NCBI GenBank assembly: GCA_023957125.1
Contig: JAMLHL010000010.1
Coordinates: forward strand, 85,939 to 149,938
DNA: 64,000 nt
Source of the DNA: Chitinophagaceae bacterium
GTDB lineage: Bacteria > Bacteroidota > Bacteroidia > Chitinophagales > Chitinophagaceae
Direction of reading: 5' to 3'
Of the stretch, positions 25,733 through 35,505 are shown in pieces. The notes beneath the pieces were generated by a model, which saw only the letters and a list, made by a program, of their open reading frames with translations, was not told the origin of the DNA and did not search any database. The first letter of the stretch is position 1. Each line of letters opens with the position of its first letter. A program made the position numbers and the translations under genes.

Positions 25733-26302
25733 ATGAGACGGTCCTCCTTTTTTCTTTTTCTATTGTTTGCGGGTTGCACAACCGTTGTATTCTCCTGTAA
25801 AAAAGACTCCAAAAAAAAGGACACCGACGACACCGCCTATTATATGCGATTTAAAATTGACGGGACCCCGGTAGAATATAAGGGACAGGTGGAAGGTATC
25901 TTTGATAAAGCAACCTCTCTGCAGTACAACACTTCCCTGGCCGGCTTAAAAGAGGCGTTGAACAGCGCTAAGAACAACATGACCGTTCTTTTGGCAACTG
26001 AGGGGGAAACCCAGACCGGAAAAGACTATCTGAGTTATACGCCTGCAGCTTCCGGTAGTATGGAAAAGGCCAAGCTCGCCAGCCTGGTTTATTTTGACGA
26101 AAACGGTAAAAAATTTTTTTCCTGGATGGAAGAACTTGCTTCAGCATTGCCTCCCGGTATAGAAACGAAAGTGGTGATCCGGATCACTGAGGCAACGGAC
26201 GAGTATTTTAAGGGTAGCTTTTCCGGGGTACTTTACACCGAGGACTATTCAACCAAACTCAACGTTACCGATGGCGATTTTTATGCCCGCCGTTATAATT
26301 GA
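25733..26302 (+). CDS. Hypothetical lipoprotein
   Basis: A 189-residue protein with a lipoprotein signal ending at FSC (residue 22), then a lysine/aspartate-rich linker (KKDSKKKDTDD). The remainder (YYMRFKIDGTPVEYKGQVEG to the end) is a predicted beta-rich domain. Its last third, with FKGSFSGVLYTEDYSTKLNVTDGDFYARR, resembles small beta-sandwich lipoproteins of Bacteroidota (DUF-type), but I do not recognise the family. Probably periplasmic or surface-exposed. Confidence 0.6.
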   Translation: MRRSSFFLFLLFAGCTTVVFSCKKDSKKKDTDDTAYYMRFKIDGTPVEYKGQVEGIFDKATSLQYNTSLAGLKEALNSAKNNMTVLLATEGETQTGKDYLSYTPAASGSMEKAKLASLVYFDENGKKFFSWMEELASALPPGIETKVVIRITEATDEYFKGSFSGVLYTEDYSTKLNVTDGDFYARRYN

Positions 26303-26358
26303 TCGGGATCAACAATATTAAAAATGCATTAATAAATAGTTAAGCGCTGGTGATTGCC

Positions 26359-26366
26359 TATATTTG
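26359..26366 (+). promoter_or_regulatory. -7 element for the outer-membrane protein gene
   Basis: TATATTTG matches TAnnTTTG exactly and lies 34 bases before the ATG at 26401. No clear -33 TTTG is present. Confidence 0.4.
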
Positions 26367-26400
26367 CCGGTCATTTTTATATCTTTAAAAAAAGAATTTT

Positions 26401-26922
26401 ATGAAGAGATTACTAGTTATGCTGAGTGCAACATTTATGCTTGGTTTTAGTTTTTCAACGCTTCAGGCGCAGGATGGAAGCAGCTACAAAAATGGGATTG
26501 GGATTCGTTTGGGAGGTGGATATTATGATATGGTTGCCGCTTCATACAAAACTTTTATAACCTCGCCCGGGGCGCTGGAAATAAACCTCGGTTTCCGTCC
26601 TTACGGATACATCGGGAACAATTGGTTTAATCTTTCCGGGTCTGCATCCTATCAGCACCATTTTCCGATCGGTCAGATAGAAGGTTTCAGGTGGTTTGTC
26701 GGAGGCGGACTTACGGCCTTTAATACGTTTTCTTCTAACGATTACTATACGGGCTTTGGTCTTGGAATATTCCCAACCGGAGGTGTTGATTATAAATTCG
26801 GTAATATACCACTAAATGTATCCGCCGACATCCGGCCTACTATTTCTATTGTTAATCCCTACAGTTATTATAATAGTTTTTATATCGGCAATGGCGGTGT
26901 TTCCGCCCGCTATACGTTTTAG
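26401..26922 (+). CDS. Outer-membrane beta-barrel protein
   Basis: A 173-residue protein with a Sec signal peptide (LLVMLSATFMLGFSFSTLQAQ). The mature part is a run of amphipathic beta strands with alternating aromatic residues (GIGIRLGGGYYDMV, ALEINLGFRPYGYIG, GVDYKFGNIPLNVSADIRP) and ends in phenylalanine (SARYTF), the outer-membrane insertion signal. Predicted 8-stranded barrel. Function unknown. It is followed by a strong terminator. Confidence 0.72.
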   Translation: MKRLLVMLSATFMLGFSFSTLQAQDGSSYKNGIGIRLGGGYYDMVAASYKTFITSPGALEINLGFRPYGYIGNNWFNLSGSASYQHHFPIGQIEGFRWFVGGGLTAFNTFSSNDYYTGFGLGIFPTGGVDYKFGNIPLNVSADIRPTISIVNPYSYYNSFYIGNGGVSARYTF

Positions 26923-26951
26923 TACATCCTGATAGAAACTGCATTCCGGCA

Positions 26952-26986
26952 AAACCGTGGTTTGAAATGGTCTCAAACCACGGTTT
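26952..26986 (+). terminator. Rho-independent terminator
   Basis: AAACCGTGGTTTGA and TCAAACCACGGTTT form a perfect 14-bp stem with a 7-base loop, followed by CTTATTTT. It ends the outer-membrane protein gene. Confidence 0.8.
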
Positions 26987-26999
26987 CTTATTTTGGGCA

Positions 27000-27440
27000 G
27001 GTGGGTTACAGGATGCCAGGTGCAAGGCCGGCAAAGGTACGGGGAAGGTAAGTTACGGGGCAGGCAGAATGCAGGTTGTATGGTCCGGGGAGTTTGGGAG
27101 TTTTTAGTTAGGAGTTAGGTCATTGTCCTATAACCTGAGACCTGTATCAGCTATGAGCCGTGAGTTATCAGTCTATAAGTGATGAATCACGCACACTGCA
27201 CAACCTGTATCCTCAAGCCTCTTCGTTAGAATAATTTCACGCAGAGACGCAAAGGCGCAAAGGAGTTAAATGGGGCATCAGGTCATAGGTGTTAGGCTGA
27301 CAGCTCACGGCTGAACGCTGAAACCCCTGCAACCTGAGACCTGTAACTTGAAAACCCGCTCTCCCCGCTGAAACCTGAAACCTGAAACCTGAAACCTGCA
27401 ACCTGCGACCTGCCTCCTGCAACCTGTACCCGGCATCTCC
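27000..27440. repeat. Heptamer and phrase-repeat tract
   Basis: A gene-free stretch made of degenerate repeats. It holds GGAGTTTTTAGTTAGGAGTT-like wording (27090-27120), a block CACGCAGAGACGCAAAGGCG (27238 onward, repeated inverted at 38155), and at 27325-27430 tandem 7-mers of the form ACCTGAA/ACCTGCA. The same ingredients occur at 35506, 37977 and 41395. No gene is supported here. Confidence 0.7.
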
Positions 27441-27448
27441 TCTCCATC

Positions 27449-27488
27449 ATAATTTTTGCTATTTTTTTTATAAGAATTACCATTGCCC
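27449..27488 (+). promoter_or_regulatory. Promoter of the second ECF sigma locus
   Basis: TTTG (27455-27458), a 19-base spacer and TACCATTG (27478-27485) resemble the TTTG/TAnnTTTG promoter with one mismatch. This 40-base block is 36/40 identical, without gaps, to 43286-43325 upstream of the symporter gene. The start codon at 27592 lies 104 bases downstream. Confidence 0.55.
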
Positions 27489-27591
27489 AATTTTTAAAAT
27501 AGAAATAACATTGAACCCTGAAAGAAGCACCTTGTACTGATTATTCCAGTACCAGTTTGTATTTGTATTTGGATCGCTTATTTTATTATTT

Positions 27592-28143
27592 ATGCCTGAA
27601 TATATCTACCAAAATGATGCTGCCTGCTGGCGACAGTTAAAAGAGGGGAATGCAGACGCCCTTGGGTATTTATATGACTCGTACATTGACAAGTTGTTTC
27701 ATGCGGCGTTAAAGATCACGGATAACCGGGAACTTGCCAAAGACGCGCTACAGGAGATTTTTATTGAAATCTGGCATTACAGGGCAAGTATCGGGGAAGT
27801 GAATCATTCGTACAGCTATCTGCTGAAAGTATTAAAAAGTATAATCCTCAAGAAGGTCAAGCGCAAAGTGGTGGTGAATGAGTTGAACGACAACCAGCAA
27901 CGATTGCAGGAAGAAGGCAATATTGAAGAGATCATCATCTCTTCCGAACACCTTAATGAGCAAAAAAGCCGGCTGAATATGGCGCTTTCCCGGCTCACTT
28001 CGCGTCAGAAGCAGGTGGTGCGGCTCCGGTTCTACGAAGGGCTGAGTTACGAACAAATAGCGGTAAAATTGAGCATGAACTACCAATCGGTCAATAATCT
28101 CGCCTTCCGGGCTATGCTCAGTCTCAGAAAACAAATGTGTTAA
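27592..28143 (+). CDS. ECF sigma factor (no FecR partner)
   Basis: A 183-residue sigma-70 ECF factor: region 2 around GYLYDSYIDKLFHAALKIT and DALQEIFIEIWHYR, region 4 around LSRLTSRQKQVVRLRFYEG and LSMNYQSVNNLAFRAM. Unlike the sigma at 2847, no FecR anti-sigma gene follows. After a 251-base AT-rich gap without recognised features comes a lipoprotein, then SusC/SusD. It may be constitutively free, or controlled by an anti-sigma encoded elsewhere. Confidence 0.88.
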   Translation: MPEYIYQNDAACWRQLKEGNADALGYLYDSYIDKLFHAALKITDNRELAKDALQEIFIEIWHYRASIGEVNHSYSYLLKVLKSIILKKVKRKVVVNELNDNQQRLQEEGNIEEIIISSEHLNEQKSRLNMALSRLTSRQKQVVRLRFYEGLSYEQIAVKLSMNYQSVNNLAFRAMLSLRKQMC

Positions 28144-28394
28144 AATTTTTTTCAAAATCTTAGGGTATCCGGTGCTTACCCCTTTCTCTTATCCAATATA
28201 ATTAACATTCGTTAGTTTTTAAACGAATGAAGAAATCGGCTCTTGTATTGATTTATGTTAAAAATTTTTGGGTTGAAACACAATATTTTGAACATAATTG
28301 ACATTTAATAAAATATAAGGGTTAGATATGTTATATAATGATAATTTAAAAACCAGAACCGTCATTTCAATTTACTCACATTAACCGATTACAC

Positions 28395-28943
28395 ATGAAA
28401 AAAACATTAAAGGTGTTAGCCCTGATACTGCTTATTGCACCGGCGTTATTAATTTCCTCGTGTAAAAAGGAAGAAGCGCCGAAGAAAACCCTTGCTGATT
28501 ATAAGAAGGAGTGGACAACCGGTACCTGGAAGCAGAAAGATATTACGCTGGCTGTATCCGTTGATCTAACAAAAAAATACGGTGTTGAACTTACTGCCGG
28601 CATGAGTATGCTGGATGATCCAACCATCAACATGTTGCTGGGAGCACTTGGAGGTAACCCTTTTTTATATACCAGGGATAACAAATATACTTTCGACGGG
28701 GATGGTTCCTATGTTGTTGAGGGGCTAAATGACTTCCCCGGTGGCATTTCACCCATTTTTGCCGGCAAAACCGGTAAATGGGAGTCAGAAATATTTGGTA
28801 CCGTACTCGCCTTGTTTCCTAATCCTGATGAGAGAGATCCACACTGGATCAATGATATTACAAGTTCCAGGCTGAATCTTTCTATCATGATTACGCTTCC
28901 CGGATTAGGCGATGTGCCCATGAATCTTATACTTGAAAAGTAA
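28395..28943 (+). CDS. Hypothetical lipoprotein preceding SusC
   Basis: A 182-residue lipoprotein: signal KKTLKVLALILLIAPALLISSC (lipid cysteine at residue 23), then KKEEAPKKTLADYKKEW. The mature domain (GTWKQKDITLAVSVDLTKKYGVELTAG onward) looks beta-rich with a lipocalin-like WxxGTWK opening, similar to small DUF lipoproteins of this phylum, but the family is not certain. It lies 60 bases before the susC start on the same strand, so it probably belongs to the locus. It could be a surface-associated accessory protein. Confidence 0.6.
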   Translation: MKKTLKVLALILLIAPALLISSCKKEEAPKKTLADYKKEWTTGTWKQKDITLAVSVDLTKKYGVELTAGMSMLDDPTINMLLGALGGNPFLYTRDNKYTFDGDGSYVVEGLNDFPGGISPIFAGKTGKWESEIFGTVLALFPNPDERDPHWINDITSSRLNLSIMITLPGLGDVPMNLILEK

Positions 28944-29003
28944 TAAATGGCTTTCCTGAATATAAAAACAAAATTTTTCCCATTAAACCAATCATCAATT
29001 GTT

Positions 29004-32000
29004 ATGAGGATGACTAAAATAACCAGGTTATTGCTATGCATTAGCCTGACTCTGTTTATCAGCGCTGCTGTTGCAGCCGATGACTTTACTGTTCGTGGTA
29101 CGGTTACGGACGAAAACGGACCTGTAGCCGGGGTTACAGTTACGGAAAAAGGTACCACCAACGCCACCACTACTGACAATAATGGGCGATATGCTATTAC
29201 GGTCAATAATGCCAACAGTGTTCTGGTATTCACGTTTGTAGGATACCAAACTATGGAAACAGCCGTATCAGGACGGCAAACGGTAAATGTAACCATAGAA
29301 AATACGGCTCAGGAACTAACGGGAGTGGTGGTTACTGCATTGGGAATTACCCGTGAAAAAAAGTCTTTGGGCTATTCTGTTGAAGAGGTTGCGGGGAAGG
29401 AAATGAACCGGGTGGCACAGGAAAACGTGCTGAATGCGATGTCCGGGAAAGTGGCCGGGGTTACCATCAATCAAACCGGGGCGGCCGGTTCTTCTGTTAG
29501 TATGATCATCCGTGGCGCCACCTCCCTGAATAATGACAACCAGCCATTGTTTGTGATTGACGGCGTACCCATTGCCAACAGCCTGAATAATATAACCCAG
29601 ATTGGGGACGACAACCGGGTGGACTATGGAAATGCCATCGGTGGAATCAATCCGGACGATATAGAAAACGTGTCCATCCTCAAAGGTCCGAGCGCTGCTG
29701 CCTTATACGGTTCCCGTGCGGGTAATGGCGTGGTTTTGATCACCACCAAATCGGGCAAAGGGTTAAAGAAAACTACGGTAAATGTAATTTCCAATACGGT
29801 TTTTGAGAAACCGTATAAATTTTTGAAATGGCAGACAAAATACGCAAGCGGTATCTTTCCGGCAATTCCTGTAGCCATATCCGGTAATTTGTTTACCGAC
29901 CCTTTGGGTGTGCAAGACCCCCGTTTTAATCCCAATTATGTGATTTTAGATGAATCAGGCGGCGCCGGCGGCCCTGAACTGGATCAGGGATACAATGCGA
30001 TACAATGGAACAGCCCGTTAGACGAAAATGGTAATCCGATTGCTATTCCCCTTGTGTCACATCCGGATAATGTGAAGAATTTTGTCCAGACCGGAATAAC
30101 CACCACTAATGGCGTGTCGGTAGCAAGCAGTAACGAAAAAATTGATTACCGCCTTTCCCTTTCTGACATGCGCAATAAGGGGATTGTTCCTAATTCAGAC
30201 CTTTTCAGAAATACAGTTGATTTTAATACTTCTTTAAAAATAACGGATAAGCTCAGACTAAGTACCAATGTTGATTTTAGCCGGAATCGTTCCAATAATC
30301 GCCCTGCGGGTGAAAGAGGCGCCAATCCACTGCAATGGGCTTATGGTATTTCACCCAGTACCGATATCAGGGATCTGGCAGATTACTGGCTTCCGGGTCA
30401 GGAAGGCTTGGCAGTACGTACGCCCCATAAAAATATTGACAATCCCTACTTTCTGGCTTATGAAGTAAATAATTCTTTTGTTAGGGACAGGGTGTACGGA
30501 AATATTCGCGCCGACTGGCAAATCAACTCTGATTTCAGCCTGATGTTGCGCTATGGACTGGATAATTATAATGAAAAAAGAGAAACAAAAATCTCCAACG
30601 GATATAGCAATGAGCCTAACGGAGCCTATGGGATCATAAATATTGCCAACTTTGAAGGAAATGCCGATTTCCTGGCCAACTATAAAAAAGAGTTGGGAAA
30701 ATTCAATATTTCCGTCTCAGCAGGAGGAAATACCCGTTATCAGTCCGGTGGTTCAAACAGAAACGCATCAAAGAATGGAACAGGGCTTGTTGTACCGGGC
30801 GTATTTACCATTCAAAACATTCTCCCTGCTAATCTGGACTATAGCAGTTCTATCTATAAAAGGCAGGTGAACAGTATTTATGAAATGGCTACCCTGGGTT
30901 TCAATGATATGATTTTCATTGATGTATCCGGCCGTACCGACTGGTCCAGCACGCTTCCGGGTGCAAAAGGCTATTTCTATCCCTCCGCTTCCATGAGTGT
31001 TCTGCTGGATGAGATTTTCGGTGTTCATTCTAATACCATTAATTTGATTAAATTAAGAGGAGGATATGCGGAAGCGGGGAACGACACCGGTCCTTATCAA
31101 TTAGTGTCCGTATTAGGCAATGCCGGTACCTGGGGCGATGTTCCCAGGCTCGGAACCTCTTCCGTGTTACTGAACGAAAACCTGCTACCCGAAGAAGCTT
31201 CTACATACGAAGCGGGTATTGATGTTAATCTCTACCAAAACCGCCTGAGGTTTGCAGGAACCTATTACCGGGTAGATAACAAGAACCAGATTTTCAGCAC
31301 AGAATTAGCACCCTCCGGTGGCTATACCAATAAAAATATCAATGCCGGACTGTTGCGCAGCACCGGATGGGAATTTACTTTGGGCGGTACGCCGGTTTTG
31401 TCGAAGAACTGGCGTTGGGATATCAGTGCGAACCTCACCCGTAACCGTGTAAAAGTAGTGGAACTGGCCAATGAAATGCCTTATTTTACTTATTGGGAAG
31501 ACGCTAAAGGTGGCGCCTATACTTTCCTCGGAGAAGAAGTGGGAGATATTTACGGACCTAAGATGCGGGTTGTTGAAGACAAATCCTCCCCTTATTATGG
31601 ATACCCGCTGCTGGACGCCGGCAATGAAGACGGGGCAAAATGGGTAGCGTTGGATGCCATCGCCACGAAAAACAAGATTGGCAACTTCAACCCTAAGTTT
31701 ATTTTGGGCGGTCAAACCACGCTCTCCTGGAGAAACTGGACATTAAGCGCCACTGTTGACTGGAGAAATGGCGGACAGTTCGTTTCCCAAACCTATCGTT
31801 ACGGAGTTGAAGATGGCCGAGCCTCTTTGCAGTTTGATAATTTCTGGGATCCGGGTACTTTAAGCGGGAAGGAATTACGGGATTATCTGGTAGCACATGC
31901 GGATGAGTTGATTATACCTCATGGAGGAAAGTTCATTCGGGTGGGCTGGCCAACTCCCGAACGTGCCAGTTACCCGGTGAGTATTGCCGGATTTAATCTT

Positions 32001-32465
32001 CCTTATGGCGGTTTGATTGCGCCGGGCGTATATGCCAGCGGTTATGACGCCAACGGGAATCCAACAGGCTATATAGAAAATCTCGGAGAAAACATCCTGG
32101 GGATGGATGACCCGTCCAGCACTACTAAGAAAACCATACCCCTGCTGTATGCGGTAAGTAATGGATGGGATTTTACTGAACCGACTCTTTTTTCCGCTTC
32201 TTATATAAAGCTGAGGGAACTTTCCTTAAGTTATACCTTACCTAAGTCGCTGTTAAGCTCCTTAAAAGTACAGGATGTCAGTTTCTCCGTTTACAGCCGG
32301 AACATTATCTTGTGGACCCAGGCAAAAATAGGCATTGATCCGGAAAATGCATACCAGCCTACAACGGGTACGCAGGGTGGTATCCAGTTTAAACAGGGCA
32401 TTGAAAGATACAATGTAACCCCCTGGACTATTCCGGTAGGTATCAAATTAAATGTAACGTTCTAA
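29004..32465 (+). CDS. SusC/RagA-family TonB-dependent transporter
   Basis: Outer-membrane importer, 1153 residues from ATG 29004; the frame extends to 28947, but TKITRLLLCISLTLFISAAVAA is the signal peptide. A carboxypeptidase-regulatory-like domain (FTVRGTVTDENGPVAGVTV to TVNVTIENTAQEL) is followed by the plug (LNAMSGKVAGVTINQ, VLKGPS-type box ILKGPSAAALYGSRAG) and the beta barrel ending in IKLNVTF. No STN domain is present, which agrees with the lack of a FecR gene nearby. It pairs with the SusD 22 bases downstream; the ligand is unknown. Confidence 0.95.
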   Translation: MRMTKITRLLLCISLTLFISAAVAADDFTVRGTVTDENGPVAGVTVTEKGTTNATTTDNNGRYAITVNNANSVLVFTFVGYQTMETAVSGRQTVNVTIENTAQELTGVVVTALGITREKKSLGYSVEEVAGKEMNRVAQENVLNAMSGKVAGVTINQTGAAGSSVSMIIRGATSLNNDNQPLFVIDGVPIANSLNNITQIGDDNRVDYGNAIGGINPDDIENVSILKGPSAAALYGSRAGNGVVLITTKSGKGLKKTTVNVISNTVFEKPYKFLKWQTKYASGIFPAIPVAISGNLFTDPLGVQDPRFNPNYVILDESGGAGGPELDQGYNAIQWNSPLDENGNPIAIPLVSHPDNVKNFVQTGITTTNGVSVASSNEKIDYRLSLSDMRNKGIVPNSDLFRNTVDFNTSLKITDKLRLSTNVDFSRNRSNNRPAGERGANPLQWAYGISPSTDIRDLADYWLPGQEGLAVRTPHKNIDNPYFLAYEVNNSFVRDRVYGNIRADWQINSDFSLMLRYGLDNYNEKRETKISNGYSNEPNGAYGIINIANFEGNADFLANYKKELGKFNISVSAGGNTRYQSGGSNRNASKNGTGLVVPGVFTIQNILPANLDYSSSIYKRQVNSIYEMATLGFNDMIFIDVSGRTDWSSTLPGAKGYFYPSASMSVLLDEIFGVHSNTINLIKLRGGYAEAGNDTGPYQLVSVLGNAGTWGDVPRLGTSSVLLNENLLPEEASTYEAGIDVNLYQNRLRFAGTYYRVDNKNQIFSTELAPSGGYTNKNINAGLLRSTGWEFTLGGTPVLSKNWRWDISANLTRNRVKVVELANEMPYFTYWEDAKGGAYTFLGEEVGDIYGPKMRVVEDKSSPYYGYPLLDAGNEDGAKWVALDAIATKNKIGNFNPKFILGGQTTLSWRNWTLSATVDWRNGGQFVSQTYRYGVEDGRASLQFDNFWDPGTLSGKELRDYLVAHADELIIPHGGKFIRVGWPTPERASYPVSIAGFNLPYGGLIAPGVYASGYDANGNPTGYIENLGENILGMDDPSSTTKKTIPLLYAVSNGWDFTEPTLFSASYIKLRELSLSYTLPKSLLSSLKVQDVSFSVYSRNIILWTQAKIGIDPENAYQPTTGTQGGIQFKQGIERYNVTPWTIPVGIKLNVTF

Positions 32466-32487
32466 AGAACCATAAACGCTTTACGAT

Positions 32488-34176
32488 ATGAAAAAGATAT
32501 ATATAATCCTGATGGGCGCCTTTCTGGTAGTAACCGGAATTTCCTGCCAAAAGCACCTTGTCGAACTGAATGAAAATCCGAACGGCGCCGACCCTTCAAA
32601 AGCTAATCCCAACCTGGTGCTTTCAACCGTGCTGACAAGCTCCGCCCAGGCATTTGTTAACCTCGGTTATCTGGATATTGCGGGCGTTATGCAGCATACG
32701 CAAAAAGACGGATGGGCCGGCGGACATAATAATTATGATTGGGGTAACAGCAATAGTTGGTCGGGGTATTACAGCATTTTACGGAATAATAAGTTTGTGC
32801 TGGACAAAGCTGTAGAACTTAATTTCCCTTTGCAGGAAGGCATTGCACTGGTGATGAAAAGCCTGGTATTCGGACTGATCACCGATTTATACGGCGACAT
32901 TCCGTACAGCGATGCTTTAAAAGCAAATGAAGGAACCAACGAGTATACTTTTCCGAAATTTGACAGCCAGCAGAGTGTATATGACAGCATTTTAGCAAAC
33001 CTTGAAAAGGCAAATGATCTCTTGTCGGAATCATCCTATAACAGTGAAACCGGCCCTGCGGATATTTATTACAACGGAGATGCAAAAAAATGGCGAAAAT
33101 TCGCCAATTCCCTGGCCTTGCGTTATTATATGCGGCTGTCTGAAAAGCTTCCCAATGTTGCACAGGCAGGAGTTGAAAAAATTGCGGGAAACCAGGATAA
33201 ATATCCATTGATTCTTTCCGTAGCGGATGAACCGGCGATGGGCTTCCCGGGGAACAGCGATGGAGATTCCTGGCCGGCCTATGCAGTACCCCAGTCAGAC
33301 AGCACCAATTATATCCGTATTAAAATGTGTAATACGCTTGTTGAAGCTTTATTGGAAAGGAACGATCCAAGAATTGCTGCCTGGGCGGAGCCGGTTACAG
33401 AATCTATCTACGTTGATCCCGACCTTTCGGGAAACGTAAGCCGGGTGGTACTTGATACGGTGATTAACGGTGTACTCCGGCCAAGAGTATTGGTGATAAC
33501 CAGTGATTTTATTTCTGCAAAAGGAATTACCATTAATGATATCAACCAGAATCCATATTACGTAGGTCTGCCGGTGGCCTTAAATGCCCCCCAGACTTAT
33601 AATCTGAGCCCGGATGTTCAGCAGGCCTCTCATAATACCCATGTGTCCTGGGTAAATAAAAATTTTGCAAAGGGTAATGCAGGAGGTACCAAAGTAAGAC
33701 TAATTACTGCCGCCGAAGTGCATTTCATTTTAGCAGAGGCTGCGGCAAAAGGTTGGAATGCAGGGGACGCTGAAGAACATTATAATAAGGGTATAGCAGC
33801 ATCCTTTTCGGTATGGGGCTTCGGACCTCAGGCTGAAGCATATACAGCTCAGCCGGAGGTGGCGTTTGACGGAACGATTGAGCAAATCATTACTCAAAAA
33901 TGGATAGCCAGTTGGAGCATGGCCGCCGAAGCCTGGTTTGACTGGAGAAGAACGGGCTATCCGGAATTACATGGAGTGTTAAACAGAACCGTTGCTCCCG
34001 AACTGCCGTTGCGGTTTTATTATCCCATAGAAGAAAGAAACCTGAATGGTACTAATGTGGAAGCCGCTAATCAAAGCCTGAAATCAACCCAATATTCAAA
34101 CTTTGGTGGCAATGGGGCAAAAAACAGCCCCTGGTCCCAACCCTGGATTGTACAGGAAACCGGCAAACCCTGGTAA
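32488..34176 (+). CDS. SusD/RagB-like surface lipoprotein
   Basis: A 562-residue surface glycan-binding partner of SusC. The lipoprotein signal ends at ISC (C20). SusD features are FGLITDLYGDIPYSDALK, the TPR-like helices, LRYYMRLSEKLP, and EVHFILAEAAAKGWNAGDAEEHYNKG with EAWFDWRRTGYPEL in the C-terminal half. It is likely the lid that captures ligand for the upstream SusC. It is followed after 36 bases by the ceramidase-fold gene. Confidence 0.93.
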   Translation: MKKIYIILMGAFLVVTGISCQKHLVELNENPNGADPSKANPNLVLSTVLTSSAQAFVNLGYLDIAGVMQHTQKDGWAGGHNNYDWGNSNSWSGYYSILRNNKFVLDKAVELNFPLQEGIALVMKSLVFGLITDLYGDIPYSDALKANEGTNEYTFPKFDSQQSVYDSILANLEKANDLLSESSYNSETGPADIYYNGDAKKWRKFANSLALRYYMRLSEKLPNVAQAGVEKIAGNQDKYPLILSVADEPAMGFPGNSDGDSWPAYAVPQSDSTNYIRIKMCNTLVEALLERNDPRIAAWAEPVTESIYVDPDLSGNVSRVVLDTVINGVLRPRVLVITSDFISAKGITINDINQNPYYVGLPVALNAPQTYNLSPDVQQASHNTHVSWVNKNFAKGNAGGTKVRLITAAEVHFILAEAAAKGWNAGDAEEHYNKGIAASFSVWGFGPQAEAYTAQPEVAFDGTIEQIITQKWIASWSMAAEAWFDWRRTGYPELHGVLNRTVAPELPLRFYYPIEERNLNGTNVEAANQSLKSTQYSNFGGNGAKNSPWSQPWIVQETGKPW

Positions 34177-34212
34177 GCGTTTTGCTAAAATCGATCGGAT
34201 TAAAATCTTACG

Positions 34213-35487
34213 ATGCGAAGCATTTTATATATTTTTTGTTTCTTAAGCTTTTTTAGTTTCAACACTATAGCCCAAACCTTCAAAGCCGGCGCCGCAGTAA
34301 GGGTCATTACACCCGACCCTTTACTGCCGGTTTCGGGGGGGATCGGAACGCCTAAGCCTGCCACCGTTAAGCACGGAGACCTGTATGCCAGGGCGTTGGT
34401 GCTTGAAAAGGGAAACACCCGGATCGCTATCGTAAATATTGATAACTTAGGGTGGCCTTCGGTGTTAGGAGATAAATCAAGAGCTCTGATCAAAGGCATT
34501 GCCCCGGAAAATATTCTCATCGGCGTAACGCATACGCACAGCGCACCGGATGCCTACGGCTTCCCGGATGAAAACGGACAATCGCATGCCGATTTAAAGT
34601 ACCTTGACTGGTGCGTGCAGCAGATTGCCGACGCAGTCAATGAAGCCGTTAAAAAGCTGGAACCCGCTTCTTTGAAGATCGCTGTGGATGAAGCCAAAGG
34701 AAAGATTGCCTATAATTATTACGCACCGGATCTTTATGACCCCCGTTGTGGCATTATCCAGGCCATTGCAACTTCCGGAAAGAATAAAAATAAACCCATA
34801 GCCACCCTGGTCAATTATGCCATACACCCGGAGATCATCGGATCGTCAAGGGGAATTTTGAGCCCCGATCTCTGCGGCCCCCTGTACCACAGGATAGAAG
34901 CGAAAGCAGGCGGTATCGCCCTCTTTATGAACAGCGCCCAGGGAGGGATGGTTACGGCAGATAACCGGCTTCCAAACGGCGGAGAAGCCAACGACTGGCA
35001 GGAATGTATCCGGATCGGGGAATTACTGGCCGATGAAGCATTGCGGATCATTGCTACCGCGCCGGTACAGGCGGATCCCGACCTGTACTGTACCTCAAAA
35101 ACCATTCATTTGCCCATAGATTCGGAGATCATGAAATATATCCTGAAGAAATCTCCGCTGAATCTTGCGGGAAAAAATACGGATCCGGATTTTGCGGTTA
35201 CCCGGCTTAACCTCCTGAATATAGGTACTGCCCAGGTACTTACCGTGCCGGGGGAGGCCCTGCCGAATATTGGCTATTATGTAAAGCGGCATATGCCCAC
35301 AAAACATCCTTTTTTGTTCGGGTTGACCAATGACGCTTTCGGTTATATGCTTACAAAAGTGGATTTTAACAGTTTTAAAAGATACCGGTACGTAAGCCGT
35401 ACCAGCCTGGGGGAGATGACCGGGGAGATATATATCAAAGAAGCTTTGGATTTGATAAAGAATCATCCTTCGCCGAAGGAACGGTAG
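34213..35487 (+). CDS. Neutral ceramidase N-terminal-domain protein
   Basis: A 424-residue exported protein (signal SILYIFCFLSFFSFNTIAQ) matching the N-terminal catalytic domain of neutral/alkaline ceramidases: FKAGAAVRVITPDPLLPVSGG, a zinc-binding THTHSAPD at about residues 106-113, and NYAIHPEI. True ceramidases are about 700 residues with an additional C-terminal domain; this protein is shorter, as are many environmental relatives whose substrates are not known. Action on an amide in a lipid or amino-sugar is possible but unproven. It is encoded directly after SusD and probably in the same operon. Confidence 0.8.
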   Translation: MRSILYIFCFLSFFSFNTIAQTFKAGAAVRVITPDPLLPVSGGIGTPKPATVKHGDLYARALVLEKGNTRIAIVNIDNLGWPSVLGDKSRALIKGIAPENILIGVTHTHSAPDAYGFPDENGQSHADLKYLDWCVQQIADAVNEAVKKLEPASLKIAVDEAKGKIAYNYYAPDLYDPRCGIIQAIATSGKNKNKPIATLVNYAIHPEIIGSSRGILSPDLCGPLYHRIEAKAGGIALFMNSAQGGMVTADNRLPNGGEANDWQECIRIGELLADEALRIIATAPVQADPDLYCTSKTIHLPIDSEIMKYILKKSPLNLAGKNTDPDFAVTRLNLLNIGTAQVLTVPGEALPNIGYYVKRHMPTKHPFLFGLTNDAFGYMLTKVDFNSFKRYRYVSRTSLGEMTGEIYIKEALDLIKNHPSPKER

Positions 35488-35505
35488 GGTCGCAGGGAGC
35501 AAGTC

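Noticed and set aside
27325..27430. Possible CRISPR array
   Set aside because: Units are only 7 bases, degenerate and directly adjoining, with no spacers and no cas genes nearby.
34213..35487. Definite ceramidase
   Set aside because: Too short for a full neutral ceramidase; only the N-terminal domain is present.
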